DNA of 64,000 nucleotides from Psychrobacillus sp. OK028 (GCF_900103605.1 NZ_FNHY01000002.1:1-64000); one strand, 5' to 3'; positions 8,808 through 16,958 are shown, numbered from the stretch's first letter. A program made the numbers and translations. The notes: a model not told the origin generated them from the letters alone.

Positions 8808-9195
8808 GATTTACGTTACAGGTGGACGCTTTCCGCGGGCGAGGCCGAGCCTCCTCGTTCGCTAAGCTCCCTGCGGGGTCTCGACTTCCTCGCTTATCCC
8901 GCTGGAGTCGCCACCTTGCACTCCAATCAATATAGTGAGTAGAACTTAACTATTAGATTAAGCATAGCTTATCTCTAAGATGTAATTAGTAGTCAAAGTT
9001 AGTTGAACCATTCGGGCTTTTACGGGCAGTTCTCTACTGCCCGATATTGCGAGATAATTGCCATAAGATTACCGAAAAAAGGATGCTGGTTAGTGGTGAC
9101 GTCTGTCACCACCAACCAGCATCCTTAAAAATTCACTCAGTAATTATATAGCATAACGTCTATCCTAAGCCCCTCGAAAACGATATAAACAAGTT
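8808..9195 (-). repeat. Composite intergenic element, copy 1
   Basis: A 390-bp non-coding element fills the space between the convergent menE and znuA. Seen from znuA it has (i) a conserved lead-in, (ii) a hairpin at 9079-9126 with 22-nt arms (21 pairs, one A-C mismatch) around the loop GTCT, flanked by outer pairing blocks (ATTACTG and CGGTAAT read on the minus strand) and by a T6 tract on the minus strand, (iii) a second small hairpin (GGGCAG/CTGCCC near 9030), and (iv) a palindrome-rich block at 8808-8945 beginning GATTTACGTTACAGGTGGAC and ending near CTCCAATCAA. Related copies lie at 18629, 26925 and 56990. The 9079 hairpin probably also serves as the znuA terminator. Confidence 0.85.
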
Positions 9196-9201
9196 TAATT
9201 G

Positions 9202-10182
9202 TTAATTCAAAACGGTTTTTAATGTTTCTAGGTTTTTATTCATCAGTGTAAAATAAGTTTCTTTATTATTAATATCTTCCTTCGATAATACACCTAAGTT
9301 ATGCAGAACTAAGCTTTCTGCTCCAATTTCTTGTTGAATTACTTCTGTTAGTTTGGATGAAACATTTTGCTCAAATAAAATATAGTTTATATTTTTTTCT
9401 TCTGCTAAATCTATTAGTTTAGTCAGTTCTTTTTGAGATGGTTCATCTTGTGAATTTAGTCCAGCCACTGCTAATTGCTCCAAGCCATATGTGTTACCTA
9501 TATAACCAAATGCAGCGTGAGAAACAAAAAATGTTTTACTTTTTGCTGAATGTGCCATTTCTTCAAAACTTGCATCCAATGTCTGAAGCTCTTTAATAAG
9601 CTCCTCATAGTTTTTTTCAAAAGTCTCTTGTTGCTCAGGTGAAATCTCCACTAAAGAGTCTTTAATAGAGAGGGCAAGGCTTTGACTAATTTTTGGTGAC
9701 ATCCATACATGCGGATCTACATCACCGTGATCATGTCCCTCGTGATTTTCAGCCGAATCATTCTTGTGATCTTGAGAATCCTCTGTATGCTCGTCAGCTG
9801 ATTCCTCTAATTGTTCTTCAGAAACGGCATCCACCGTTGCGACCATCTTCACATGTTCCTGTTCCAAAGTCTTCTTTGCATTGTCGACAAAACCTTCTAG
9901 GCCGAGTCCTATGTAAAAAAATAAATCTGCATCAGCAAGTGCCATCATATCCTTTTGTGTAGGCTCAAATGTATGTTCATTCGCTCCTGCAGGATAAATA
10001 GAAGAAACGCTCACATAATCTCCACCTATGCGCTCAGCAAAATATTGTAGCGGATAGACAGTTGTAAATACCTTTACTTGCTGTTCTTCATTTTCTGTGT
10101 TCAGTTCATTTGCTTCCTTATTCCCACAGGAAGCAAGGAAAATCAATAGAAATAGCATGCTTGCTATAATAATCCGTTTCAA
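9202..10182 (-). CDS. znuA: Zinc/manganese ABC transporter substrate-binding lipoprotein (ZnuA/AdcA type)
   Basis: Surface lipoprotein that captures divalent metal for an ABC importer. The 326-residue protein has an N-terminal signal with lipobox (FLASC), the fold pattern of cluster A-I metal binders (VYPLQYFAERIGG, GANEHTFEP, GLGLEGF), and an Asp/His/Glu-rich loop rich in HEGHDHG, followed by DPHVWMSP; such a His-rich loop is characteristic of zinc binders. The TTG start is supported by AGGAGAG and by a Zur-like box just upstream. No permease or ATPase gene lies next to it, so its transporter must be encoded elsewhere. Confidence 0.9.
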   Translation of the reverse strand: MKRIIIASMLFLLIFLASCGNKEANELNTENEEQQVKVFTTVYPLQYFAERIGGDYVSVSSIYPAGANEHTFEPTQKDMMALADADLFFYIGLGLEGFVDNAKKTLEQEHVKMVATVDAVSEEQLEESADEHTEDSQDHKNDSAENHEGHDHGDVDPHVWMSPKISQSLALSIKDSLVEISPEQQETFEKNYEELIKELQTLDASFEEMAHSAKSKTFFVSHAAFGYIGNTYGLEQLAVAGLNSQDEPSQKELTKLIDLAEEKNINYILFEQNVSSKLTEVIQQEIGAESLVLHNLGVLSKEDINNKETYFTLMNKNLETLKTVLN

Positions 10183-10196
10183 TCAATCCACTCTCC

Positions 10197-10219
10197 TAAA
10201 TAGTAACGGTTACGCTTTA
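10197..10219 (-). promoter_or_regulatory. Zur-type operator upstream of znuA
   Basis: Read on the minus strand, TAAAGCGTAAC, then C, then GTTACTATTTA. Compared with the B. subtilis Zur box (TAAATCGTAAT-N-ATTACGATTTA, from memory) it differs at four of 22 defined positions and keeps the dyad. It lies between the promoter and the znuA ribosome site, which suits a zinc-dependent repressor. Confidence 0.7.
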
Positions 10220-10236
10220 AAAAAGATAACTTCATT

Positions 10237-10265
10237 AGATTACAGGACTTTCAAATAAAATGCAA
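10237..10265 (-). promoter_or_regulatory. Promoter of znuA (SigA type)
   Basis: On the minus strand, TTGCAT, a 17-bp spacer and TAATCT. The -10 hexamer lies 18 bp upstream of the Zur-like box. Confidence 0.55.
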
Positions 10266-10283
10266 GAAAAAATAGCCTTTGAA

Positions 10284-10517
10284 TTATTTTTTTTTCAAAG
10301 GCCATTCATCAGGAACGGGATCAACGCCACCTTCATGAAAGGGATGACATTTTGATATTCTTTTTACCGTCAAAATACTTCCTTTCACCGCACCGTGTTT
10401 TTGAACTGCTTCCACACCGTAATGTGAGCAGGTTGGATAAAACCGGCAACTAGGTGGGGATAATGGGGAGATAAACTTTTGATAAAAACGAAAAATCGAG
10501 ATAATAATATGTTTCAT
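10284..10517 (-). CDS. yidD: Membrane protein insertion efficiency factor YidD
   Basis: A small (77-residue) basic protein associated with the inner face of the membrane, thought to assist YidC-dependent insertion. The family hallmark is clear: [24 protein letters not shown] with its paired cysteines, followed by EAVQKHG and [18 protein letters not shown]. It corresponds to B. subtilis ytjA, which also sits near dps. It is likely co-transcribed with the 40-residue membrane protein gene immediately upstream (only 3 nt between them). Confidence 0.95.
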   Translation of the reverse strand: MKHIIISIFRFYQKFISPLSPPSCRFYPTCSHYGVEAVQKHGAVKGSILTVKRISKCHPFHEGGVDPVPDEWPLKKK

Positions 10518-10520
10518 CTA

Positions 10521-10643
10521 TTATTCAACATCCTTAGGTTTAGGATCAATTTTCATGGATTTATCATTCATTGCTAGCTTGTACAAAAAGCTAAAGCCAA
10601 AGATACTGAGTAATGCTGCTGCTCCTAATATCCAAAATACCAT
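10521..10643 (-). CDS. Small single-pass membrane protein (40 aa)
   Basis: An open frame of 40 codons starts at ATG 10643 with GGAGTGAG upstream. The product has one hydrophobic helix at residues 3-21 (VFWILGAAALLSIFGFSFL) followed by a charged tail rich in Lys, Asp and Pro. It ends 3 nt before yidD, so both are probably on one transcript. I do not recognise the family; coding status rests on the ribosome site, spacing and composition. Confidence 0.65.
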   Translation of the reverse strand: MVFWILGAAALLSIFGFSFLYKLAMNDKSMKIDPKPKDVE

Positions 10644-10674
10644 TATAGCTCACTCCAATTAAACTTATCGTTAT

Positions 10675-10700
10675 GTTTATTGTATGAAAATTAGAGGTAT
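10675..10700 (+). promoter_or_regulatory. SigB-type promoter of dps
   Basis: GTTTAT, 14 bp, AGGTAT, close to the SigB consensus GTTTAA-N12-15-GGGWAW. dps of B. subtilis is a general-stress gene under SigB, which makes the match believable. It lies 45 nt before the dps start. Confidence 0.6.
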
Positions 10701-10745
10701 ATTAAAAGGGAAAGCAACTATAATTAAAGGGAGAGTGACAATTTT

Positions 10746-11210
10746 ATGTCAGCAGCATTAAATAAGGAACTAAATAAACAAGTAGCAACATGGTCGGTTA
10801 TGTACACTAAATTACATAATTTCCACTGGTATGTAAAAGGACCGTCATTTTTTACCTTACATGCCAAATTTGAAGAGTTATATAACGAAGCTACACTTAA
10901 CATGGATGAAATTGCAGAGCGTCTATTAACTTTAGGTGGTCAACCGACTGCTACTTTAAAAGAACACTTGGAGCTTTCCGAAGTAAAAGAAGCTTCCAGT
11001 AAAGAGTCAGCTGATGAGATGGTACAAGCAGTTGTGGATGATTTTGATAAAATCATGAAATCTCTTAAAAAAGGGATGGACGAAGCTGCGAAAGATGAAG
11101 ATGATATGACAGAGGATATTTTAAATGCGATTTATCAAAAAACGGAAAAACATCAGTGGATGTTAAATGCGTTTTTGGGAGATACTAACGCTAATACTGC
11201 AAAAAAATAA
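10746..11210 (+). CDS. dps: Dps-family DNA-protecting ferritin
   Basis: Forms a 12-subunit shell that oxidises and stores iron and protects DNA in stress. The 154-residue four-helix protein has the intersubunit ferroxidase ligands of the family: His27 (HWYVKG), His39 (THLAK-type helix, seen as TLHAKFEELY), and Asp54/Glu58 in NMDEIAERLLTLGGQP. The ATG at 10746 is preceded by AAAGGGAGAG. It is a single gene with a SigB-like promoter and sits in the same relative place as ytkB/dps of B. subtilis. Confidence 0.94.
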   Translation: MSAALNKELNKQVATWSVMYTKLHNFHWYVKGPSFFTLHAKFEELYNEATLNMDEIAERLLTLGGQPTATLKEHLELSEVKEASSKESADEMVQAVVDDFDKIMKSLKKGMDEAAKDEDDMTEDILNAIYQKTEKHQWMLNAFLGDTNANTAKK

Positions 11211-11273
11211 ATCTCGCTTTAGAATAAATTAAGTTAACCGATATAAAGCTTGTTATGAAGGGGAGGGATTTCA

Positions 11274-11453
11274 ATGGATATAAACTCCATTATGTCTTCT
11301 AATTTACTACAATTACAGCAAACCGTGCAAATGAGTGTTTTACAAAATGCAATGAACATGGAAACTGTTGCTGCAGTAGAATTGTTAGAAGGCATGCCTC
11401 AAGCAGCTGCTCCTCATCCTTATAAAGGGTCAGTTGTGGATATTCAAGCTTAA
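11274..11453 (+). CDS. YjfB-like putative motility-associated small protein (59 aa)
   Basis: A 59-codon frame starts at ATG 11274 with a strong GAAGGGGAGGG ribosome site. The product begins MDINSIMSSNLLQLQQTVQM, continues with an amphipathic helix (SVLQNAMNMETVAAVELLEGM) and ends in a Pro/Ala-rich tail. It resembles B. subtilis YjfB, a short protein of unknown function placed in a putative motility family; that similarity is from memory. A terminator follows at 11561. Confidence 0.75.
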   Translation: MDINSIMSSNLLQLQQTVQMSVLQNAMNMETVAAVELLEGMPQAAAPHPYKGSVVDIQA

Positions 11454-11560
11454 TAGGAAAAGCGGAGGCGCCTATGTTAGCCCCGCAAAGTGTTGGAAGA
11501 ATGACAGTGAATATTTTTCAATCTGAAATGACTCGAGGTGCTATGCGCCGGAGAATAGTC

Positions 11561-11592
11561 AAAAAACATGTGCTACTAGCGCATGTTTTTTT
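11561..11592 (+). terminator. Terminator after the yjfB-like gene
   Basis: Stem ACATGTGC/GCGCATGT with an A-run before and T8 after. It lies between 11453 and the next start at 11630, which argues against translating the next gene from farther upstream. Confidence 0.8.
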
Positions 11593-11629
11593 CTTTTTTG
11601 CACAGACTTTTATAAAAGGATGTGTGGAA

Positions 11630-11965
11630 ATGACCTTATACAAAGCCTATATCTCCGTAAAGAGTCAGCAAGTTTATGCCTATCCAGATGAATCTCCGTG
11701 GGAATTTGAAGTAACAGCAACAAGAAATGAAATAAAAGTATTCGAAAGACTTTTCTATCAGCTGAAATTTGTGCAGAGCAGAAATTTCCTGCGAGCACAT
11801 GAACCAATGTCAGTGAAGCCATATCATGTAGATGGAGAAAACGATCAATACGATAGAAGGTTAAAAAAAGTGTATGCATGGATTCATGAATTCACTTCAG
11901 AAGATTCTAAGCGATTTATAGAGCAGCTGCCTTATTTTCAAAGAAGAAGGGAGGTTCAATTATGA
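11630..11965 (+). CDS. Conserved hypothetical protein (111 aa)
   Basis: I do not recognise the family. The frame is open from 11474 but a terminator lies at 11561-11592, and AAAGGA at 11615 is well placed for ATG 11630, so the product is taken as 111 residues starting MTLYKAYISVKSQQVYAYPD. It is a soluble, mixed alpha/beta protein with many aromatic residues and a C-terminal segment KRFIEQLPYFQRRREVQL. Its stop overlaps the ATG of the next small gene (ATGA), so the two are probably translated together. Confidence 0.75.
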   Translation: MTLYKAYISVKSQQVYAYPDESPWEFEVTATRNEIKVFERLFYQLKFVQSRNFLRAHEPMSVKPYHVDGENDQYDRRLKKVYAWIHEFTSEDSKRFIEQLPYFQRRREVQL

Positions 11966-12120
11966 GTAAGAATTTGAATAGAAAAGGGAATGAGAATCCT
12001 GTGACGTATAGAAATGTTAGTTCACTTCTAAATCAATCACCACAGGATAAATCAAAGCAGAATATTGCACAAAATAGAGAAGAAGGTAATGAGGATTACA
12101 AAATGGGTCCTCCCAAATAA
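11962..12120 (+). CDS. Small hydrophilic protein (52 aa)
   Basis: A 52-codon frame overlaps the preceding gene by 4 nt and has GGGAGG 5 nt upstream of ATG. The product is very polar (12 Asn, many Lys and Gln), probably disordered, and ends EDYKMGPPK. No homologue comes to mind. The tight coupling and the terminator directly after it support a real gene; small acid-soluble or coat-type spore proteins have similar composition, but that is only a guess. Confidence 0.65.
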   Translation: MSKNLNRKGNENPVTYRNVSSLLNQSPQDKSKQNIAQNREEGNEDYKMGPPK

Positions 12121-12130
12121 TAGATGCTTA

Positions 12131-12163
12131 AAGGCTTAGCTTGTACGGGCTAAGCCTTTTTCT
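12131..12163 (+). terminator. Terminator
   Basis: AAGGCTTAGC/GCTAAGCCTT stem with an 8-nt loop and a T5 tract, 10 nt after the 52-residue protein gene. Confidence 0.88.
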
Positions 12164-12206
12164 TTACATATGTTAAAATGGAAGGAAAACAAAGGGGAAT
12201 CAGAAT

Positions 12207-12680
12207 ATGATTTCTTTCCAGGATTTAAATGGTTATGATGTAAAGCTATCTTTTGAACAAGGACACTTTTCATTACCTTCCAAACACGTGCTAGTCTTAG
12301 TAAAATTTAAAGGAAAGTGGTTGTTGACGAAGCATCCCAAAAGAGGATTGGAGTTTCCAGGTGGTAAGGTAGAGACAGGGGAAACTTTAATAGAAGCAGC
12401 AATTAGAGAAACGAAAGAAGAAACAAATGTTGGGATAGTGGAGTTAGAATGGCTGGCAGAGTATATGGTGTTGGATAATACACCTTTTTGTAAGACTGTT
12501 TATATAGCTAAAGTGGGGTATATACATAATGAGCAAACAAGCTTTGAGACTGAAGGAGCTTTCTGGTTATCCTCAGAAGAATTTACACAAAGCAAAAATT
12601 TAAGCTTCCATATGAAAGACGATGGGATGAAAGCAATTTTAAAGAAGGTGAATGAATTTGATGGAAAATGGAACGATTGA
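12207..12680 (+). CDS. ytkD: Nudix hydrolase YtkD
   Basis: Hydrolyses nucleoside triphosphates; the B. subtilis homologue acts on 8-oxo-dGTP and on the 5' triphosphate of RNA. The 157-residue protein has a full Nudix box at about residues 52-74 (GGKVETGETLIEAAIRETKE continuing EETNVGI) with the metal-binding REx2EE core. AAAGGGG precedes the ATG. It overlaps the following hydrolase gene, matching the B. subtilis ytkD-ytmA neighbourhood with the ytlABCD transporter genes absent. Confidence 0.9.
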   Translation: MISFQDLNGYDVKLSFEQGHFSLPSKHVLVLVKFKGKWLLTKHPKRGLEFPGGKVETGETLIEAAIRETKEETNVGIVELEWLAEYMVLDNTPFCKTVYIAKVGYIHNEQTSFETEGAFWLSSEEFTQSKNLSFHMKDDGMKAILKKVNEFDGKWND

Positions 12681-13449
12681 AAGGGTTCGGATTTACCCTT
12701 CACCAAATCCCCATATTGTATTGAAAGAAATTACATATTGGTCTTGTGGTCTTCGAGTGAAAGGGATGTTAGCTTCTCCTAAAGAGACCGGAAACTATGA
12801 AGGGATTTTATATTGCCGTGGAGGTATGCAAAGCATTGGTATGGTTCGACCCGCACGAATTGCTCAAATAGCCTCTGAGGGCTTTATCGTATTTGCGCCA
12901 TATTATCGTGGAAACCGTGGCGGTGAAGGAAAAGATGAATTTGCTGGAGAGGATCGTTGGGATGCTATTTACGGCGTGGATATACTGAAGCAATATTGCC
13001 AATCGGATCGGATTCACCTCTTTGCATTTTCACGAGGCGGAATTATGGCATTATGGGTTGCCATATTAAGAAATGATATTACTTCATTAGTTACATGGGC
13101 TGGCGTTTCCGATATATATTTAACCTATGAGGAAAGATTAGATATGCGGAAGATGATGAAGCGTGTTATTGGTGGGACCCCGACTAAATACCCTTTAGGA
13201 TACGAAGAGCGAGATGCATTGCCACGTATGGAAGAAATGAAAGCAGCTACACTGATCATTCATGGTGAGCAAGATAAAAATGTTTCATTTCAGCATGCAA
13301 AGGTTTTAGAGCAGGCATTAACAGGGAATAGTATACCAGTCGAAACCTGGTACTATTCAGATTTCACTCATGTTTTTCCGAGCAAAATAAATAGACGTGT
13401 AGTGAAAGATGCATGTCAATGGATGAAAGATCAGAGAGGGGTTTACTAA
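12661..13449 (+). CDS. ytmA: S9-type alpha/beta hydrolase, YtmA-like
   Basis: Probable peptidase or esterase of the prolyl-oligopeptidase group. The catalytic apparatus is visible: nucleophile elbow FSRGG after DRIHLFA, acid in IHGEQDKNV and His in DFTHVF. I take ATG 12661 (262 residues) rather than 12652 because AAGGTG at 12645 sits 10 nt before it but only 1 nt before the other. The gene overlaps ytkD by 20 nt and abuts the next gene (stop and start share one base), suggesting one transcript. Confidence 0.82.
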   Translation: MENGTIERVRIYPSPNPHIVLKEITYWSCGLRVKGMLASPKETGNYEGILYCRGGMQSIGMVRPARIAQIASEGFIVFAPYYRGNRGGEGKDEFAGEDRWDAIYGVDILKQYCQSDRIHLFAFSRGGIMALWVAILRNDITSLVTWAGVSDIYLTYEERLDMRKMMKRVIGGTPTKYPLGYEERDALPRMEEMKAATLIIHGEQDKNVSFQHAKVLEQALTGNSIPVETWYYSDFTHVFPSKINRRVVKDACQWMKDQRGVY

Positions 13450-13898
13450 TGGGTAATGTAGTAGTAACAACTGAAACAATGAGTGTAGAAGGAAAATCAT
13501 CATTTCCAACTGATACTAGCTTTTGGGAGGATTTGTGGGATCAATATACAAATGAATTCCAAGAAGTAGTAATCCATTGTTGGATAGAGGAATTGGATGT
13601 ATTGGAGGAGCTAAATCCTCGAGCTGTTTCCGTTCAAACAGAGGGACTGATGAAAGTAGTTACTATAAATCTAACGGATGAAAATAGGCTGTTTTTTAGA
13701 AATTATTCTATTGATCCTAAAGGTGGTTTAAAGTGGTTTATGATGTTCTTCCAAGAGGATGGGGTTGAACAGATGGAAATAGGCCACTACGGTTCAGAAA
13801 TTATTCTTTATAAGGTTAATGAAGAAGAAGCGGAAAAGTTCATCGAAATATTTCCGAAAATAGCTGATAGTGAATATCATGAGACAAATGGTGATTAA
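13449..13898 (+). CDS. Conserved hypothetical protein (149 aa)
   Basis: Not recognised. The start at 13449 shares a base with the stop of ytmA and has AGAGGGG 8 nt upstream; an in-frame ATG at 13413 inside ytmA is less likely. The acidic protein is rich in Glu, Trp and Phe with alternating beta-strand patterns (VVTINLTDENRLFFRNYSID) and no membrane segment. Coupled to ytkD-ytmA. A terminator follows at 13977. Confidence 0.75.
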   Translation: MGNVVVTTETMSVEGKSSFPTDTSFWEDLWDQYTNEFQEVVIHCWIEELDVLEELNPRAVSVQTEGLMKVVTINLTDENRLFFRNYSIDPKGGLKWFMMFFQEDGVEQMEIGHYGSEIILYKVNEEEAEKFIEIFPKIADSEYHETNGD

Positions 13899-13976
13899 TA
13901 ATAATTGTATCTTGTTAAAGTACAGTATCGGTTAAGGTCTTAATTTCCAGTAGTAAATAGACTATGTGAGGAAAAG

Positions 13977-14005
13977 TCGGAAACTATATAGTTTCTGATT
14001 TTTTT
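13977..14005 (+). terminator. Terminator of the ytkD-ytmA unit
   Basis: Stem TCGGAAACT/AGTTTCTGA (one G-T pair) with a 4-nt loop and T7. Confidence 0.8.
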
Positions 14006-14154
14006 GTTTAACTGAGAAAAAATAGTACTTCACTAAATGTGGATTTAAGATTTATAAATCCGTCTTAAAAATATTTTATAAAAATTAAAGGGAATTGTAA
14101 TTATCTGTAGAAATTTATAAATATGTCCTGGTTCTACCCTTTCCGATTTGTCTT

Positions 14155-14667
14155 TGCGGGCATTACGAACCTGAAGAAATAATACTGATTTGCGGAGATT
14201 TATTCCACAGACCTGGTATAGGTTCGTTGAATATCTATCGGGAGGGTGTTGCGTCAATCCAACGGTCGATGGAGAGTTTGGAACGGCTGTCTAAGCTTCA
14301 AATCAGTCAAGCATATTCCGGACATGGACCACTAATAGGGAACCCTCAAGCTGTCATTGATGCAGCGAGGAAGCGGTTTGAAAAATGGCTCGGAAAACCA
14401 GAAAAAGTTTCATGGCATGCTTGTAAGAGAATCTTTTCATTTACTTTAATCATAAAAGATGGATTAGCAAAAGAAGAAATAGATAATTATTTACTAAATT
14501 GTGGTTGGTTCCAAGATTTTGCACGATACTCTTTTCAGCTTCAACCAGTAGAATTTATTCAGGTCTTGGTTAATGAAATGATTCGTTCCGGTGCAGCAAG
14601 CTGGCATAATGATAATTTAGTAGCTACAGCACCATACCAATCACCAGATAAAATAATGGATGTCTAA
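14155..14667 (+). pseudogene. C-terminal remnant of a metallo-beta-lactamase-fold hydrolase
   Basis: An open frame from about 14101 reads, after an unrelated start, GHYEPEEIILICGDLFHRPG, then SLNIYREGVASIQRSMESL and AYSGHGPLI. These are the second half of an MBL-fold hydrolase: the Asp of the GDLFH motif and the GHG motif near the end. The N-terminal half with the HxHxDH metal site is missing, and no start with a ribosome site precedes the homologous part (a TTG at 14227 would omit even the GDLFH motif). I therefore read it as a 5'-truncated relic. Upstream, 13999-14150 is AT-rich and holds nothing recognisable. Confidence 0.7.
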
Positions 14668-14737
14668 AAATATAAAGCCGAAAGATTGGGAAATTTAGGG
14701 GCTATTCAAAAGAAGAGCGCTTCTGGGAGGAATTTAA

Positions 14738-15112
14738 TTGTCAATTAAAGAAGGGGATATTGTTACATTCGAAAGGATTTTCACAATAGAAGATGTTGAG
14801 TTGTTTACGAAAGTTTCAGGCGATGAAGGTATTCATCACCTAACCCCCGATGAGCAAGGAAGACTGGTAGTTCAAGGGTTGCTAACAGCAACTCTACCAA
14901 CAAAAGTGGGCGGAGATCATAACGTATTGGCACGTACGATGAATTTTGAGTTTCTCAGACCAGTATTTACTGGTGACACAATAATTTGCAAGGTAACAAT
15001 TGAGCAATTCGAAAAGCAGGAAAATAGAACAAATATAAACACTACATTCCTATGCACCAATCAAAACGAGAAGGAAGTATTAAGAGGAAGTTTTACAGGT
15101 GTAATATTATAA
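14738..15112 (+). CDS. MaoC/hotdog-fold dehydratase-like protein
   Basis: A 124-residue protein of the hotdog fold. The MaoC-like pattern is visible: GDIVTFERIFTIEDVELFTKVSGD, then the central helix region QGLLTATLPTK and the strand block FEFLRPVFTGDTIICKVTI. MaoC-like proteins hydrate enoyl-thioesters, but here the usual catalytic Asp-x4-His pair (DxNPxH) appears as DEGIHHL, so the substrate and activity are uncertain. TTG 14738 is chosen because GGGAGG lies 7 nt upstream. It stands alone with a bidirectional terminator after it. Confidence 0.8.
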   Translation: MSIKEGDIVTFERIFTIEDVELFTKVSGDEGIHHLTPDEQGRLVVQGLLTATLPTKVGGDHNVLARTMNFEFLRPVFTGDTIICKVTIEQFEKQENRTNINTTFLCTNQNEKEVLRGSFTGVIL

Positions 15113-15132
15113 TTTGTAATAAACAGATATTA

Positions 15133-15166
15133 AAAAGAGCCAAATTCAATAGAATTCGGCTCTTTT
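15133..15166. terminator. Bidirectional terminator between MaoC-like gene and pckA
   Basis: AAAAGAGCCAAATTC/GAATTCGGCTCTTTT, a 15-bp stem with a 4-nt loop, has A- and T-runs on both sides and lies between convergent genes. Confidence 0.9.
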
Positions 15167-15179
15167 GATGTTTACTTTA

Positions 15180-16766
15180 TTAAGATAATGGTCCGCCTTT
15201 AAAGGAAATATCTTCTGAAACTGTTCCGAACTTTTTAAAGTTTTCACGGAATGACTGAGCTAACTCAGCTGCTTTTTGGTCGTAAGCTTCTTTGTCTTCC
15301 CAAGCATTACGTGGAACAAGTACCTCTGAAGGAACGCCTTCCACTTCTGTAGGAATTGCTAAACCAAATACATCATCTGCTACTGTTTCCACATTGTTTA
15401 GTTTTCCATCAATTGCAGCCCGAACCATTGTACGTGTGTAAGAAAGTTTCATACGGTTACCAACACCGTACTCTCCACCAGTCCAACCAGTGTTTACTAA
15501 GAATACTTGTGCGCCGTGCTCGTCAATTTTCTTCCCAAGCATTTCTGCATATACGGTTGCGTGCAATGGCAAGAATGGTGAACCAAAGCAAGTAGAGAAT
15601 ACTGGTTGAGGAGAAGTTACTCCACGTTCAGTTCCAGCAAGCTTCGATGTAAATCCACTTAAGAAATGGTACATTGCTTGTTCTTTCGTTAGTTTACTGA
15701 TTGGAGGCAATACACCAAATGCATCAGCAGTTAAGAAAATAATAGTGTTTGGATGACCTGCAACCGAAGGGTCTACAATATTGTCGATATATTGAATTGG
15801 ATAAGCAGCACGTGTATTTTCTGTTAATGAGTTATCCGCATAGTTAGCAACGCGTGTTTCCGAATCAACCACAACGTTTTCCAATACAGTTCCGAAAGTG
15901 ATAGCATCCCAGATTTGTGGTTCATTTTCTCGAGTTAAGTCGATACATTTTGCATAACAGCCACCCTCGATATTAAACACACCGTTGTCTGACCAACCAT
16001 GCTCATCGTCACCGATTAATTTTCGACCAGCGTCTGCAGAAAGTGTAGTTTTACCTGTTCCAGATAAACCAAAGAATAAAGCTACGTCGCCATCATCCCC
16101 AACGTTTGCAGAGCAGTGCATTGGTAAAATGTCTTGTTCTGGAAGTAAATAGTTCATAATAGAGAAAATGGACTTTTTCATTTCTCCAGCATACTCGGTA
16201 CCACCTATTAACACTGTACGTTTTTCCATAGATACGATGATAAACGTTTCTGAACTAGTTCCATCTACTGCTGGATCTGCTTTGAAGTTAGGAGCAGAAA
16301 GAATAGTGAAGTCAGTTGTATGTGTAGCAAGTTCTTCTTGTGTTGGACGGATAAATAGTTGGTGAGCAAAAAGATTATGCCAAGCGTATTCATTGATTAC
16401 TTGAATACCTAGACGAGATTCTTTGTCTGCTCCTGCATATCCTTTAAATTCGAAGATTTCGTCTTGCTTATTTAAGAAATCAGTCATCTTTTTATATAAT
16501 GCATCAAAAACGTTTGAAGAAATTGGTTGGTTTACTGAGCCCCAATCGATTTTGTCTTTTGAAATAGCTTCATCTACTATATACTTATCTTGTGGAGAGC
16601 GGCCAGTATATTTACCTGTTTCTGCTTTAACTGCACCAGTAGAAGTTAGAACAGCTTCTCCTCTTGTTGTAGCTTTTTCCACTAGTTGTGGCACTGACAA
16701 TTGGCTGCTAACGTTATTTCCTGCTAACAATTCTTTCAGTTCACTCACAGTATCGATTGAATTCAT
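15180..16766 (-). CDS. pckA: Phosphoenolpyruvate carboxykinase (ATP)
   Basis: Gluconeogenic enzyme converting oxaloacetate and ATP to phosphoenolpyruvate, CO2 and ADP. The 528-residue protein shows the family signature ([16 protein letters not shown], the kinase-1a loop at about residues 232-245) and the LIGDDEHGW kinase-2 block; the substrate site is seen in [10 protein letters not shown] and the C-terminal GWTGG. Length is standard. GGATGG precedes the ATG by 10 nt. It is divergent from metK, as in B. subtilis. A candidate promoter on the minus strand is TAGACT-17-TATACT, with two direct TAATTAGT copies overlapping the -35 side. Confidence 0.96.
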   Translation of the reverse strand: MNSIDTVSELKELLAGNNVSSQLSVPQLVEKATTRGEAVLTSTGAVKAETGKYTGRSPQDKYIVDEAISKDKIDWGSVNQPISSNVFDALYKKMTDFLNKQDEIFEFKGYAGADKESRLGIQVINEYAWHNLFAHQLFIRPTQEELATHTTDFTILSAPNFKADPAVDGTSSETFIIVSMEKRTVLIGGTEYAGEMKKSIFSIMNYLLPEQDILPMHCSANVGDDGDVALFFGLSGTGKTTLSADAGRKLIGDDEHGWSDNGVFNIEGGCYAKCIDLTRENEPQIWDAITFGTVLENVVVDSETRVANYADNSLTENTRAAYPIQYIDNIVDPSVAGHPNTIIFLTADAFGVLPPISKLTKEQAMYHFLSGFTSKLAGTERGVTSPQPVFSTCFGSPFLPLHATVYAEMLGKKIDEHGAQVFLVNTGWTGGEYGVGNRMKLSYTRTMVRAAIDGKLNNVETVADDVFGLAIPTEVEGVPSEVLVPRNAWEDKEAYDQKAAELAQSFRENFKKFGTVSEDISFKGGPLS

Positions 16767-16913
16767 GTTGAATATACCATCCTTTTTTTATATTTCCCCT
16801 TTAGTTAAGAGGAAGTTTACTAGATATGTGAAATAGTATAACACATTGACGTAATTAGTCTACACTAATTAGTACAAAAAAATTTCTTTGTGTATAAAAT
16901 ACAACAAAAATAG

Positions 16914-16942
16914 TTGACATCTTTTACAGACTTACGTATGAT
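16914..16942 (+). promoter_or_regulatory. Promoter of metK
   Basis: Near-perfect SigA promoter: TTGACA, 17 bp, TATGAT. The expected start, about 7 nt downstream, precedes the SAM riboswitch by 10 nt. Confidence 0.85.
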
Positions 16943-16958
16943 GATAAATTGAACGGAT

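Noticed and set aside
16423-16836. 137-codon plus-strand frame
   Set aside because: Antisense shadow of the 5' part of pckA.
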